From contig CAJQUW010016930.1 of NCBI GenBank assembly GCA_907163375.1, positions 62,001-126,000 on the forward strand: a stretch of 64,000 nucleotides of DNA, in the 5' to 3' direction. The stretch is from Prostheceraeus crozeri (Eukaryota; Platyhelminthes; Polycladida; Euryleptidae). Made by a program: the position numbers and the translations under genes. This document shows, piece after piece, positions 1 to 11,630 of the stretch. The notes under the pieces are model-generated. The model made no database searches and was not told where the DNA came from. It saw only the letters and a list, made by a program, of their open reading frames with translations. Position 1 is the first letter of the stretch. Every line of letters begins with the position of its first letter.

Positions 1-30
1 TTGATCCTGCCAATTGACAGAGTCGCGTAA

Positions 31-104
31 GTGGCTCGTAGCTCAGTTGGTTAGAGCGCAGGTCTAGTTAACCTTGGTCGTAGGTTCGAATCCTACCAGC
101 CGCA
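31..104 (+). tRNA. tRNA-like gene, copy 1, Thr(AGU)-like anticodon loop
   Basis: This is the array consensus, identical in copies 1, 3, 4 and 6. The D arm GCTC...GAGC, the T arm GTAGG-TTCGAAT-CCTAC and six of seven acceptor pairs can form. The 7-nt anticodon loop CTAGTTA reads AGT (Thr). The A box (TAGCTCAGTTGG) and B box (GGTTCGAATCC) match RNA polymerase III promoter consensus, and TTTT follows within 7 nt. Odd points: a 3-nt instead of 2-nt link between acceptor and D arm, a C-C mismatch at the acceptor base, a C-U mismatch in the anticodon stem, and U rather than a purine after the anticodon. It may be a pseudo-tRNA or SINE head rather than a translating tRNA. Confidence 0.7.
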
Positions 105-328
105 CATCTTTTGCATGGCAATTTGATCTATCGTTTATTTAATTTCATTGTTGTTAATTGCATTCACGACATGGTTTAAGATGCTTTGGTGGACAATCGA
201 TCACCGCTACTTGCCTTAATGTCGGCGGTCACAATTGTGACGTGTTATTTATTCATTGATTATTATTGCCTTGACAACTGATGTGTGGTGGTGAGGGTTT
301 GATCCTGCCAATTGACAGAGTCGCGTAA

Positions 329-402
329 GTGGCTCGTAGCTCAGTTGGTTAGAGCGCAGGTCTAGTTAACCTTGGTCGTAGGTTCGAATCATACCAGCCG
401 CA
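329..402 (+). tRNA. tRNA-like gene, copy 2
   Basis: Same as the array consensus except one substitution in the 3' strand of the T arm (CATACC for CCTACC), which breaks one pair and sits at the edge of the B box. The T-run terminator is kept. Confidence 0.6.
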
Positions 403-627
403 CATCTTTTGCATGGCAATTTGATCTATCGTTTATTTAATTTCATTGTTGTTAATTGCATTCACGACATGGTTTAAGATGCTTTGGTGGACAATCGATC
501 CCCGCTACTTGCCTTAAATGTCGGCGGTCACAATTGTGACGTGTTATTTATTCATTGATTATTATTGCCTTGACAACTGATGTGTGGTGGTGAGGGTTTG
601 ATCCTGCCAATTGACAGAGTCGCGTAA

Positions 628-701
628 GTGGCTCGTAGCTCAGTTGGTTAGAGCGCAGGTCTAGTTAACCTTGGTCGTAGGTTCGAATCCTACCAGCCGC
701 A
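628..701 (+). tRNA. tRNA-like gene, copy 3
   Basis: Identical to the array consensus over all 74 nt, with intact A and B boxes and a TTTT terminator downstream. Confidence 0.7.
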
Positions 702-925
702 CATCTTTTGCATGGCAATTTGATCTATCGTTTATTTAATTTCATTGTTGTTAATTGCATTCACGACATGGTTTAAGATGCTTTGGTGGACAATCGATCC
801 CCGCTACTTGCCTTAATGTCGGCGGTCACAATTGTGACGTGTTATTTATTCATTGATTATTATTGCCTTGACAACTGATGTGTGGTGGTGAGGGTTTGAT
901 CCTGCCAATTGACAGAGTCGCGTAA

Positions 926-999
926 GTGGCTCGTAGCTCAGTTGGTTAGAGCGCAGGTCTAGTTAACCTTGGTCGTAGGTTCGAATCCTACCAGCCGCA
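926..999 (+). tRNA. tRNA-like gene, copy 4
   Basis: Identical to the array consensus over all 74 nt, with intact A and B boxes and a TTTT terminator downstream. Confidence 0.7.
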
Positions 1000-1223
1000 C
1001 ATCTTTTGCATGGCAATTTGATCTATCGTTTATTTAATTTCATTGTTGTTAATTGCATTCACGACATGGTTTAAGATGCTTTGGTGGACACTCGATCCCC
1101 GCTACATGCCTAATGTCGGCGGTCACAATTCTGACGTGTTATTTATTCATAGATTATTATTGCCTTGACAACTGATGTGTGGTGGTGAGGGTTTGATCCT
1201 GGCCAATTGACAGAGTCGCGTAA

Positions 1224-1297
1224 GTGGCTCGTAGATCAGTTGGTTAGAGCGCAGGTCTAGTTAACCTTGGTCGTAGGTTCGAATCCTACCAGCCGCA
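1224..1297 (+). tRNA. tRNA-like gene, copy 5
   Basis: One substitution in the 5' strand of the D arm (GATC for GCTC) weakens the D stem and alters the A box. The rest is consensus and the terminator is kept. Confidence 0.55.
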
Positions 1298-1522
1298 CAT
1301 CTTTTGCATGGCAATTTGATCTATCGTTTATTTAATTTCATTGTTGTTAATTGCATTCACGACATGTTTAAGATGCTTGGTGGACAATCGATCCCCGCTA
1401 CTTGCCTTAATGTCGGCGGTCACAATTGTGACGTGTTATTTATTCATTGATTATTATTGCCATGACAACTGATGTGTGGTGGTGAGGGTTTGATCTCTGA
1501 GCCAATTGACAGAGTCGCGTAA

Positions 1523-1596
1523 GTGGCTCGTAGCTCAGTTGGTTAGAGCGCAGGTCTAGTTAACCTTGGTCGTAGGTTCGAATCCTACCAGCCGCA
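1523..1596 (+). tRNA. tRNA-like gene, copy 6
   Basis: Identical to the array consensus over all 74 nt, with intact A and B boxes and a TTTT terminator downstream. Confidence 0.7.
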
Positions 1597-1822
1597 CATC
1601 TTTTGCATGGCAATTTGATCTATCGTTTTATTTAATTTCATTGTTGTTAATTGCATTCACGACATGTTTAAGATGCTTTTTGGTGGACAATCGATCCCCG
1701 CTACTTGCCTTAATGTCGGCGGTCACAATTGTGACGTGTTATTTATTCATTGATTATTATTGCCTTGACAACTGATGTGTGGTGGTGAGGGTTTGATCCT
1801 GCCAATTGACAGAGTCGCGTAA

Positions 1823-1896
1823 GTGGCTCGTAGCTCAGTTGGTTAGATCGCAGGTCTAGTTAACCTTGGTCGTAGGTTCGAATCCTACCAGCCGCA
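1823..1896 (+). tRNA. tRNA-like gene, copy 7
   Basis: One substitution in the 3' strand of the D arm (GATC for GAGC) breaks a D-stem pair. The B box and terminator are intact. Confidence 0.55.
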
Positions 1897-2118
1897 CATC
1901 TTTTGCATGGCAATTTGATCTATCGTTTATTTAATTTCATTGTTGTTAATTGCATTCACGACATGGTTTAAGATGCTTTGGTGGACAATCGATCCCGCTA
2001 CTTGCCTTAATGTCGGCGGTCACAATTGTGACGTGTTATTTATCAATTGATTATTATTGCTTGACAACTGATGTGTGGTGGTGAGGGTTTGATCCTGCCA
2101 ATTGACAGAGTCGCGTAA

Positions 2119-2194
2119 AGAGCTCGTAGCTCAGTTGGTTAGAGCGCAGGTCTAGTTAACCTTGGTCGTAGGTTTCGAATCCTACCAGGCCGCA
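2119..2194 (+). pseudogene. tRNA-like gene, copy 8, degenerate
   Basis: This copy has a changed 5' acceptor strand (AGAG for GTGG) and two 1-nt insertions, one in the T loop (GGTTTCGAAT) and one in the 3' acceptor strand. It is therefore 76 nt long and the T loop and acceptor stem no longer fold normally. It is the most decayed full-length copy and lies next to the worn right end of the array. Confidence 0.7.
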
Positions 2195-2418
2195 CATCTT
2201 TTGCATGGCAATTTGATCTATCGTTTATTTAATTTCAATTGTGTTAATTGCATTCACGACATGGTTTAGATGCTTTGGGTGGACAATCGAACCGTACTAC
2301 TTGCCTTAATGTCGGCGGTCACAATTGTGACGTGTTATTTATTCATTGATTATTATTGCCTTGACAACTGATGTGTGGTGGTGAGGGTTTGATCCTGCCA
2401 ATTGACAGAGTCGCGTAA

Positions 2419-2492
2419 GTGGCTCGTAGCTCAGTTGGTTAGAGCGCAGGTCTAGTTAACCTTGATCGTAGGTTCGAATCCTACCAGCCGCA
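2419..2492 (+). tRNA. tRNA-like gene, copy 9
   Basis: Consensus except one G-to-A change in the variable region (CCTTGATCG). Both promoter boxes and the terminator are intact. This is the last complete copy in the array. Confidence 0.65.
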
Positions 2493-2687
2493 CATCTTTT
2501 GCATGGCAATTTATCTATCGTTTATTTAATTTCATTGTTGTTAATTGCATTCACGACATGGTTTAAGATGCTTTGGTGGACAATCGATCCCCGCTACTTG
2601 CCTTAATGTCGGCGGTCACAATTGTGACGTGTTATTTATCCATTGATTATTATTGCCTTGACAACTGATGTGTGGTGGTGAGGGTTT

Positions 2688-2785
2688 GATCCTGCCAATT
2701 GCCAGATTTCTATCTGTCTACCAGCCGCACATCTTTTGCATGGCAATTTGATCTATCGTTTATTTAATTTCATTGTTGTTAATTG
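2688..2785 (+). pseudogene. Truncated tenth array unit with the tRNA deleted
   Basis: The unit lead starts at 2688 but jumps at about 2702 through a short non-matching run to the last ~12 nt of the tRNA-like gene (2718-2729). It then follows the normal tail and spacer to about 2785, where similarity to the array stops. This is the worn right edge of the array. Confidence 0.8.
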
Positions 2786-5700
2786 TAGAAATTGGAGAAG
2801 GCGAAGCATTGTGTCTATCGGGAAAGCCAATATTGGCGATGGCGCGTGAGCTTGCTGCCTCACACGCACACAACTCTCTTTCGCTCCGTCTGAGCACACG
2901 ACTAGCATGTGTGTCTAATCGTTATAAGAAAACAGCTGTGATTCGTGCACGCACAACAAAACTGTTCACTCTAAGGTTGAGCGTCTGATTTTGAGACGGA
3001 CAGCTACCACGAGAACTATACGAATTTAAATGAAATATAAATCAATGATATGACTTTCATTTGTAAACATGTATGGTACAAAATTATTTAATGCCGCCCG
3101 AAGTCCTCGCATGTAACGGATAGACGCCCCTTGGTCATATTAACTGGCACTGTCTGACACTAACACTCACATTTGCAACATTAATTGCCGACGACGCATG
3201 TGAAATCTTTCCTGTCTTTAAGTCTGTCTTCGCACAATTTGTGCTCATAAATTGTGAATGCAGAACTTGATCACCTTAAACACTGACATTCTGGGCTGAG
3301 GTCAACAATATAAATTTACATATGGACATTGGACAAGACCTAAATAATTTTGCTTTTCTAAAAAGAGCTGTAAGCCCTACCACTGATTAGGATGTTCCTA
3401 TTGAATAATCATCAAAAATGAAATGAATATCCAAGTATAGACGAAGGACAATCATTATAAAGTGACCGCACATTTGCCAGAGTTAGGAATTGCCTTGTAA
3501 TCACGTAAATGTATATATCTTGAGAGTATTAAAAACCATGTACCCACTTCATCATTAAATTGTGGAGTGTTTTTGCAGCCAATATGAGATTCCATTTATT
3601 TATTATTTGTCTTTATTTGAATTTTGAATGTCGCAAATTTGATAGAAAAAATGTTCTAAAATGCCAGGAGACTAATTTTGTACATCAGATTGTAATTGTT
3701 CTAACACACAAACCGACATTCAAAAAATCGCGACGAAACTTGTTCAACATGTTTTAATATGAAATGCCATGATCCCGATTATCCTATTTTTTACTTTACC
3801 GAGCAAAACACCCCGTCCCACGAACAATCGAATGCGTGCTTGCATTTATCGTAGACAGAACTGTTTCCGCGCAGTAATTGTCGAACTTTTGCTTGAGTAA
3901 TTAACTATGTGGAACTTGACCCTGATTTTGTGTAATTTCTGATTTTCATTTGAATATGCTGCATATTCCTCCTTCTCTCCTCATCCGATTTGTAAGACAT
4001 TACAAATCGGTGAAAAGATAAAAAAGATGATGTCGGCAGCCAAAGCAATAACAACTATTTTAGTGCTTCATTCTTACTCGACGATAAAGAAAGTAGAATA
4101 GGTGAGAAATATGGGAACATGAAATCTGAAATAATCGGTCACAGAAAATTTAGTTTATTAGGATCTTCAGCAAATAATAATGCAAAACCCTACAAAACTA
4201 CCCGAACCCGTCGAAGCCAAGACTTATCACCCCCGATTTCATACGTATTGTTCAATCAGAATATTGTCATGAGCCCTACCTACATCCTTTAAAAATTTAA
4301 TTTCTGGCGCTAATTTTAAATTTATTTCAGAAATGACTGGGCGGATAAAGTTGATTTGACCCGTGATTAACAACAATGAACGTTGAATGAAAAACTGCAG
4401 CAACATCAATATGGGTCACCGCATATGAGAACCCGTATATTCTAATCTCGCTTATATATAACAAATCATGTCGCATTCCGAACGATGACGAGCTTACGTG
4501 AGACAAGCAACTAGTTTTTTTGTACTCCTGAGGTATCAAGAAATCATGGGTGTATGCAGTGCAGGAATGGAATAAATCGCAGTGTTTGCATCGTCAATGC
4601 GAATTGATGATGAGGCCGTTTTGCACATGAGGAAGTTGATACATGAAGTCAATCTAAATAGAATAACTGAATTTTGAGATGCATTTTCTCAAGTTGAAAA
4701 GATGGGAACATGACTTGAATAGGTGCCATTTCATATCCAAAATCAGGGAATCATCACAGCAGGCCTAGTTCACATCTCTCAACATCGACACAACTCCCTA
4801 TTCAAAGGTGCAGCTATGCCCGGGTAAATTTGATATTTACAATTAGCAAGTTAGTGAAATTTCGACGAGCATTCATTAAATATCACTTTAGACACACTAC
4901 TGGCAAATCGCCTAAGTTAATGCGCCTACTGTAGACATCAAGTCAAGTTTTGATCATGTCTTGATCACAATGGACAAAACATGCTTTGAGCACAGCAGTT
5001 TCCGAATTTTTGGTAGTTGATGTTCTTTCTGTTAGTTTGCTCTGCGTAATTGGTATCAAATTATTTCAGATGTTTCTATGGTAAGCAGCACAAGAAGATC
5101 ACAGAATTTCAAGTTGAACGCGAAGGATTTTCCTTTAGAATCTAAGTTAATTTAGAATAATGCTATGCTATACTAAATCAAACTAAAAATGTTTGATGTT
5201 GTTACAGGTGCCCTATCCGAAGATAGGTGCCCCTCTTCCACAAGAGTTATTTCCATAATTGAAAGTTTTTCCTCCTTCGACACTCTTTCAATAAAATAAT
5301 AATAAAATGTAATAATGTAATTGTAATAATAAACTAATTCCCGAAGATATCAGTTACCTGGTATCCACCCTGTGGCGTCAATGCCAGATTGAATCGATTT
5401 CTGTAGAGCGATCAGTTTCTGATTCCTATATCAAGCCAAGGAATTTCCCCTACTCGAGGACGAGCAAGGTTGAGGAGACTCAGTGCCAAATGATCATGAA
5501 TAACACATTGTGAGAATTGATGGCTTTTGGAGCAGGGTTTTCCGCATCCAGAATGAATTTGGAAGTTTCCACAATGGAAGGCACTTAACAAATGCATATT
5601 GACACTCAGCCATGGAAACACTGGCCGGAAAAGGGGTTTTCTGTAAACCAATCCTTTCTTCACAGTCTCACAGGTCCCGTTTCTCACTCATTGTTGCCAT

Positions 5701-6089
5701 CCGTCGGAAAGTCGAAGAAGGCGATTGTCGTCTGGAGATGCAGAGGAAGCAAAAATCAGTTGAGGAGAAAAGGCTGAAAGTTTTCTACATCTGTGCAGAA
5801 TCTTAGGAGTCGTCGATTAGTTGGATAGATGCAGAAACTTCCCTAAAAGGGTACCAAAGTGACAGCAAAAACATTCGAGAACTTGTAGTGTAGAAACCAA
5901 TAGATAGCGCACTTCTTCAGAGAGCCAGTGCTCATTTAAGATTATTTAAGAATTTAATTATAACTTAATTAAGTTGAATGAAGAAGAATTACAAAGTGTC
6001 ACTTTGAAAGTGACTTGTCAGCGTTGAGTAATTAGTGTCTTTGGTGCACAAAGTGGAAATTATATTTCAACTTATAGAAATCTTTTAGC
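2786..6089. other. No recognised gene
   Basis: AT-rich sequence with only short random reading frames. One short dispersed repeat lies at 4838-4938. Nothing else is recognised. Confidence 0.6.
4838..4938 (+). repeat. Dispersed repeat A, copy 1
   Basis: About 100 bp that recurs in direct orientation at 21996-22092 with roughly 85-90% identity by eye. The shared core includes GTGAAATTTCGACG and CATTCATTAAATATCA. The family is unknown and no coding sense is seen. Confidence 0.75.
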
Positions 6090-6925
6090 ATGATTTTTTC
6101 ATTGAAGCGCAAGCGCAATATATCATTTAATTATGTGATCAATGGACATGCTTTACGTTGTGTTCAGCATATAAAAGACCTTGGCGTCTATTTCTCTTTT
6201 GATCGTACGTTCTCATGCCATATAAGTGTCATGGTCAATAAAGCTTATCGCATGATGGGGTTTGTGAAAAGAACCACGAAATTATTCAAGAACGTTCGTG
6301 TGTTAAAGATTTTGTGTAACTCATTCGCTCGTTCACGGCTAGACTATTGCTCGCAAGTTTGGTATGCTGACGTCAAGTATTTAATCAATAAGATTGAACG
6401 TTCATCTATGCTTTAAAACGAGTGTGATTTACAAATCTGACAATTGCATATGTAAACTTGAGTGGCCTTTTTAACCTGACTACTTTGGAAAGGAGGCGCA
6501 CAATACATGACATAAAGGGCAATGTTAATTGTCCATGTCTTGTATCTTCAATTCCGTTCCATGTGCCTGTTCGCCGTGTCAGACAATCTTGCAAATTTTC
6601 AATTAAAAAGTATCGCATCAATGCTAAGAAAACGACGCATTCCAAGAGTTAGCGTGCTATTGAACTCACTCGATGATATTGATGTATATAGTATGTCTCT
6701 TTACACGTTAAAGTGCACTCTACGCTTTAACTAGTACACGTAGAGTCCCGCTACTTTAATATAAAATGTGAATTTTATTACTTTATTACTTTTTTATTAT
6801 TCTAATTTACTTTTTCATGCTTCTTTATTTAAATGTTATTATGGCGCATCATTTGCTGTGTATACCATATTGACTGTCATTGGCTACAAGCCGATGTCAT
6901 CTGCAATAAATACAATACAAATATT
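6090..6925 (+). pseudogene. LINE 3' fragment (Jockey/CR1-type, end of reverse transcriptase ORF)
   Basis: The frame from 6090 encodes a 108-residue stretch typical of the region after the reverse transcriptase core in Jockey/CR1-group LINEs: HIKDLGVYF, a KAYRMMGFVKR segment, then SRLDYCSQVWYAD. Sense continues in other frames to about 6650 (an LERRRTIHD block, then CPCLVSSIPFHVPVRRVRQS), so at least two frameshifts or nonsense changes separate the pieces. The 3' end carries a typical LINE tail, CAATAAATACAATACAA, near 6905-6921. The endonuclease and the reverse transcriptase core are absent, consistent with 5' truncation on insertion. Confidence 0.8.
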
Positions 6926-7109
6926 CTTCTATACCGACTTTTGATTACTTCTGATTTTCCAATGTACTCGTAATGTTTCTATTAATGAAATCAACACAAT
7001 TACTGAATTGATGGTTCAGTAATTTAAAACATGTCAGTGCCTCATGTAAATCATTGCATCATTGCATTTACTGGACAATGCCTTACTAGGACGACCTAAC
7101 TCCCAAAAA

Positions 7110-7965
7110 CCTTTTTTAGGAAAAAAGAGAGAGAGATCGGGACTTCCACGAAGACACTTCCTGAGAGCTCTTTCATAGTCTCTCAGAGAGACTGGATCAG
7201 TAGCAGATAAGCCTCGATCGGGTAGGCCCAGTCTCGAGGAGGAAAGGGAAGAATGTGTAAGGGATGAGCTGGAAACGCAACAGTCAAATCCACAATCTGG
7301 AGCTGCCAGTTGTCGTTCCTAAAACCAGTGTTCAACGGATCCTACGACACAGATTGTGTCTCTACCCATGCAGACTGCAGACTCACAGATGATGTTAAGG
7401 AAAAGCGTATTGCTCGCTTTCTTACGGTTCCTCCTGTCAGGTGCCCTTGATTCTGTCGATTCTGTGTGGGTTGATGAGTCTTATTTCTTTATGGTGGGCC
7501 ATGTCAATCGCCACAATTATATTGTTTGGGATCGGAGAAGCCGCGGGAAGTAGCTGAAACAGACATCCATGCTCCAAAAGTGTTTGTGTGGTTCGGTTAT
7601 TCTGCGCAGTACCGTCTAACTCTCTTCTTCCCTGGAACCGCTACAGGAGATAGTTATGCCTACATGCTTCGCTATCATGTCATCCTACAACTCAGAAGGA
7701 GACGGCGTATGAATTGTACAATCTTCCAACAAGATGGAGCACCTCTACTTTTTCGAATGTTGCAAGCTTTCCTGTCTCGGATATTCCCTGATGATCGGAT
7801 TATCGCCAGAGGACATCCAAACCAGTGGCCAGATCACTCGCCAGATTTAACACCACTGAACCTACTGGACCACTGGAGCCTTCTTCTGGGGTACTGTGAA
7901 AGACCGTCTATACCACTGCTTCACTCCGAGAAACCTCCACTGAAAATCTTTCAGTTCTAACATGA
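7110..7965 (+). pseudogene. Decayed mariner/Tc1-type transposase gene
   Basis: Upstream frames keep helix-turn-helix pieces (DKPRSGRP at about 7205-7230, then a SVQRILRHRLCLYP-like stretch). From 7440 the DDE catalytic domain is readable: VDESYFFMVGHVNRHNYIVW, then KVFVWFGYSAQ, then FQQDGAPLLF and WPDHSPDLTPLN. These match the catalytic blocks of mariner/Tc1 (IS630-type) enzymes; the first D is in VDES and the second in QQDGAP. The gene is broken by several frame changes, including one near 7530-7550 and others in the N-terminal part. The C-terminus is lost in frame noise after 7900. No terminal inverted repeat was confirmed. Confidence 0.85.
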
Positions 7966-8087
7966 TGGATCATTAATTTGACATTTATAGGTTGGGATGG
8001 TATGCTAAGTTTTAATGAGTTTTCGTTTTTTGTTATTTTGCAGGCCCATTTTAAAAAACATGCGAAATTTTGATTATTTTGATGAAT
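7942..8087 (+). repeat. Mariner 3' flank, inverted partner of 9421-9566
   Basis: A ~146-bp stretch directly after the mariner coding relic is found again as its reverse complement at 9421-9566 with about 85% identity by eye. Shared pieces include GAAAATCTTTCA and ATTATTTTGATGAAT. It is probably the 3' untranslated end of the same mariner family. Confidence 0.8.
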
Positions 8088-9420
8088 TTTCAGGGTTATC
8101 GATAGATACAGAGGAAGACAATGCATCAAATAGAATCTGCTATGTTGAATAGTTAGTAATATTCACGTACACAAGAATTCAGCATTCAGCTTTGCCAGCT
8201 ACCTCTATTCACAACGCAACCGTTCATTCTCGAATGAAGTTCGATGTGAAATCAATCACAACTGTGCAACAATGTCTTCACTTGAGTTGAAGAGATTGAA
8301 TGCAGATGTGCAATTCGTCTGTGTGTTCTTAGCAATCAGAATCACGAAATCCTGGATAAAATCGACTATCTAATTTTGAGCGGCAGAGTTTAGACGAAGT
8401 TGACAGAATATCACTGATGATCCACCTGAAGGTAAGCCTGCCGAGGCAGTGACAACCACGAAGTCCGAGCTGACAGTAAAGCTTCTGAACAAGGATACAC
8501 GCATAAATAAGTACCACTCTTGGTGAGGAGCTGAATGTATCCCTTGGAAGTGTTGGGCAGCTTCACAGAAAAGTAAATGGGCATCGAAAAGTCAGCACGC
8601 AGTTTTTTTCTCGCGGCTCCCGATTTCTTGCACCCGACATGCGTGTAAGACGAGTGTAGGCTTGCCGAGAGGATCTGGACATCACTGATGAGTTAAGGGA
8701 GCGTGTGATACTTTCTTACTTGAGTTCCTACTGTCGATGAAGCTCCTTTTTCTCTATACAATCCATCTTCCAAACGGGAATCATCCGAATCGAGGAGATC
8801 AAATCATTGACGATGCCGACAACTGTTTTTTTCTTTCAACGCAACAGAAATTGTGCTTGATTGTTTTTTTTTGGAAGGACGGTCTGCCGTTACATGCGCT
8901 CATTACAAACAATTCACATTCATGTTTCAGGTTAGAGACTCCCCACAACTTTTGATCGATCAATTTTCCATTCAAAAAGCTCGAGCAACTACCCGGAATC
9001 CCCGTTCATTACCCATTGTTTTCTCCATGATAGCGCTCTTCTCACATATTCGGTATCGCATAACATGCTTTCAATGATGCTGGTTTAATGGTTGCCCATC
9101 CTCTTAAAACCCGGACCTTTCTCCATCAGATCTCTAGTCGCACAGAACTCTGAAAAAATATTAGCGTGGACAATCATTTGAACGCAGCTCTCTGATCTGG
9201 AAGAAGCAGTTCGCGAAATCCTCGGTAAATTTCACTCTTCAAGATGCTTTGAAGTGTGTTCAACATGAGGGAAATTGACTTGAAAGGAGAACCTCCGAAG
9301 ACCTTTTGTTTTTATCTGATCACATCAGAGTACTTTTGTTGATAAATGTCTAAGCAACACAACCATCAACCAATGAATTTGTCATACACAAAATAGAAAA
9401 AAGATGTTATTTTGTTTTAC
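8088..9420. other. No recognised gene
   Basis: The spacer between the two inverted mariner-end repeats. It has only short frames and no domain is recognised. Confidence 0.55.
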
Positions 9421-9566
9421 ATTCATCAAAATAACCAAAATTTCGCATGTTTTTTTTAAATGGACCAGCAGATTAATAAAAATGAAAACTTTTGAAATTT
9501 TGCATACCATCTTAACCTACATATGCCAAATGAATGATCCATCTTGTCAGAATTGAAAGATTTGCA
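9421..9566 (-). repeat. Inverted second copy of the mariner 3' flank
   Basis: Reverse complement of 7942-8087. Similarity ends abruptly on both sides and no transposase coding is attached, so this is a solo end fragment or part of a non-autonomous relative. Confidence 0.8.
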
Positions 9567-11630
9567 GCTTTTCTATATTTGTCCGGAAGCTTATTGGACG
9601 TACCACGTATATTAGAACAGTAATAGAATAGTAGGGCCCGTAAAGATGTAAGTGAAAACTCCTCACTTGTCAGAAACAGAACACAGCATGCCTCAGCATG
9701 TACCATGCCATCATCAGGTGTTTGCTATGAAGTTTAACAATACTTTCGTTAGTCAAAGTCGAATTCACAATATGAAGTCACAAGGTTAGCACGTGAAATA
9801 TATATAAGCAACTATTGGATGTTTATTAGTGGTATGTTTAGGATTCCTCTGAAAATACATTTAGCTCAATCGGAGCAGTCAAAAGAGCCAAGTTTCTTAA
9901 ATTCACAATATTGTTGACAAAAAAGTAATTGCAGATCATTAAATGTTGTATTAAGCACAATTAAATGATTCAAATATTTACAATTGTTATAGACATAATG
10001 AATGTCGGGAGATTGCTTTGAGAATCCATAAAAATCAATTCTCTTCTAATACTCATCATCATTAAAAAGTCATTAGTTTTGTGTATTTGCTGCTTTTGCC
10101 ACAAGGATAGAGCAAGTACACCTCAGAGGAGAAAGATTATTATTACTAGGGCAATCCAGATATTACTTAAAGAAAACAAATTTATGACTTCATTGACCTG
10201 AAATTTGTTACCTTATGATACGTAATGAAAATACACGTATCATGGTCTATCCACAGACTTTATATCTAAGTTTCCAACTCGCAATTGTTCTCATCATTTT
10301 GTAGAATGTGATAGAACAACAATGTATGCTTCAAAATTGTCATTCAAAAATTCAACATTTTCTCAATATTTTTTCAACTTAGAGAGTGCTATTTCTATTA
10401 AATATATCTTAATTAGTGATATTTCTATTGATATTAGAGAGTGATACAGAAGTAGATGCTGACTTACCTAATACCTTGTCTCATTTTTGCACAGAATACA
10501 TCTCAAGACATTTGAGGATTATTGAAAAGCATAAATGATACTCAAAAGATTGTTTTCTTTTAAATGACATTTCAGGTTTCAAATGATAGGCATCAATCTG
10601 GAGCTCAATTTACAGAAGCTGCTGAAGCAGACACAATGCTGCAAATTGAAGGCTCAACCAATACTTTGCTGACAAGCTGCAGTCGCTGATAATTCCTCTT
10701 ACTAAGCGCTGTCATTTACCACAGCCTAAGCATTACGGACAGTAATCATTTTTGTTGGAATATGTGATTTCTGCCAAGGGTATCAAATGCTCAACTTCTT
10801 AATACTCCGCAGCTTTCAACCAATTAGTCCTTCGAATGAACAGGTTTCTTCACATTTTGCTCTTGAGAGCAACGGCTTTAACACTGCTAAGAGAAGATAT
10901 GCAACACAGTTTACAAGAAACAAGTTTGGTAAAGTAATTTGTGAGCATTCCCGGTAACATTCGTGTAGGGTTCGGCGTTGGATAACAGGACAAAACATTT
11001 CCGTTGACTTGATGCTCGGCGAATCACGTCGATCGTTCATTATGAAAGAAAAACTATTTACAATCAGAAGACGATGTGTCCTAGAAAATATCTTCAATTC
11101 AAAAAATATCACTTCATAATACTTCTATGAAATCTTGAAACTTCACCGCACCTTATAATACTTTATGATACTTTATAGTACTTCGGTTGCCCTAATGAGT
11201 ACTAGTGAAAATTATAGGCGGCGTGCACCTTGAATTCGCGAGTTGTCGCCGGCGAACTTTGCCATTGAACTCAAGCATGATGTCATTTTGTTGATAATCG
11301 GCCAACACTTCGCAGGATGCACTCCCTGTTCGATACCGGAAAAAAAACAAATACATATTTGAATTCAGACGAATAGCAGCAAACGTGAAGTAGATCAGCG
11401 TAGGGGAGACCGCGATAGTTGTTGTTCTTAATACAATTTTTGATTTTTTCGGAGATTGTGAGGCACATGTTACTGCAATCTGCCTGATATTATGTCAAAT
11501 ATATTTAGGAAGGCTTGCATGTTACAGATTTCAATAAAACAAGTACCTTTTATGAGAAAAATGAGACAAAAATTGTAGCAACATATGCATGCTATTTAAA
11601 AGATCGCGACACCATCATTTGGAACTATAC
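9567..11630. other. No recognised gene
   Basis: AT-rich sequence. A 98-codon frame on the minus strand (10816-11112) has no recognisable domain and is probably chance. No repeats are evident. Confidence 0.55.

Larger units (their letters stand above)
1..2700 (+). repeat. Tandem array of a ~298-bp tRNA-like unit
   Basis: Nine complete head-to-tail units start their tRNA-like segment at 31, 329, 628, 926, 1224, 1523, 1823, 2119 and 2419, a spacing of 296-300 bp. Each unit has a lead of about 30 bp, a 74-nt tRNA-like gene, the tail CACATCTTTTGC and a ~215-bp AT-rich spacer ending near GTGGTGGTGAGGG. Units differ by only a few substitutions and 1-bp indels, so the array is recent or being homogenised. 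It is cut by the left edge of the window and its true length is unknown. It could be a tRNA gene cluster, a SINE-like family expanded in tandem, or a satellite that captured a tRNA-like gene. Confidence 0.95.

Noticed and set aside
1566-1775. 69-codon frame inside the tRNA-like array
   Set aside because: It runs through the tRNA-like gene and spacer of one unit and is not open in the other units, so it is a chance frame in the repeat.
10816-11112. 98-codon minus-strand frame
   Set aside because: Composition and lack of domain suggest a chance frame.
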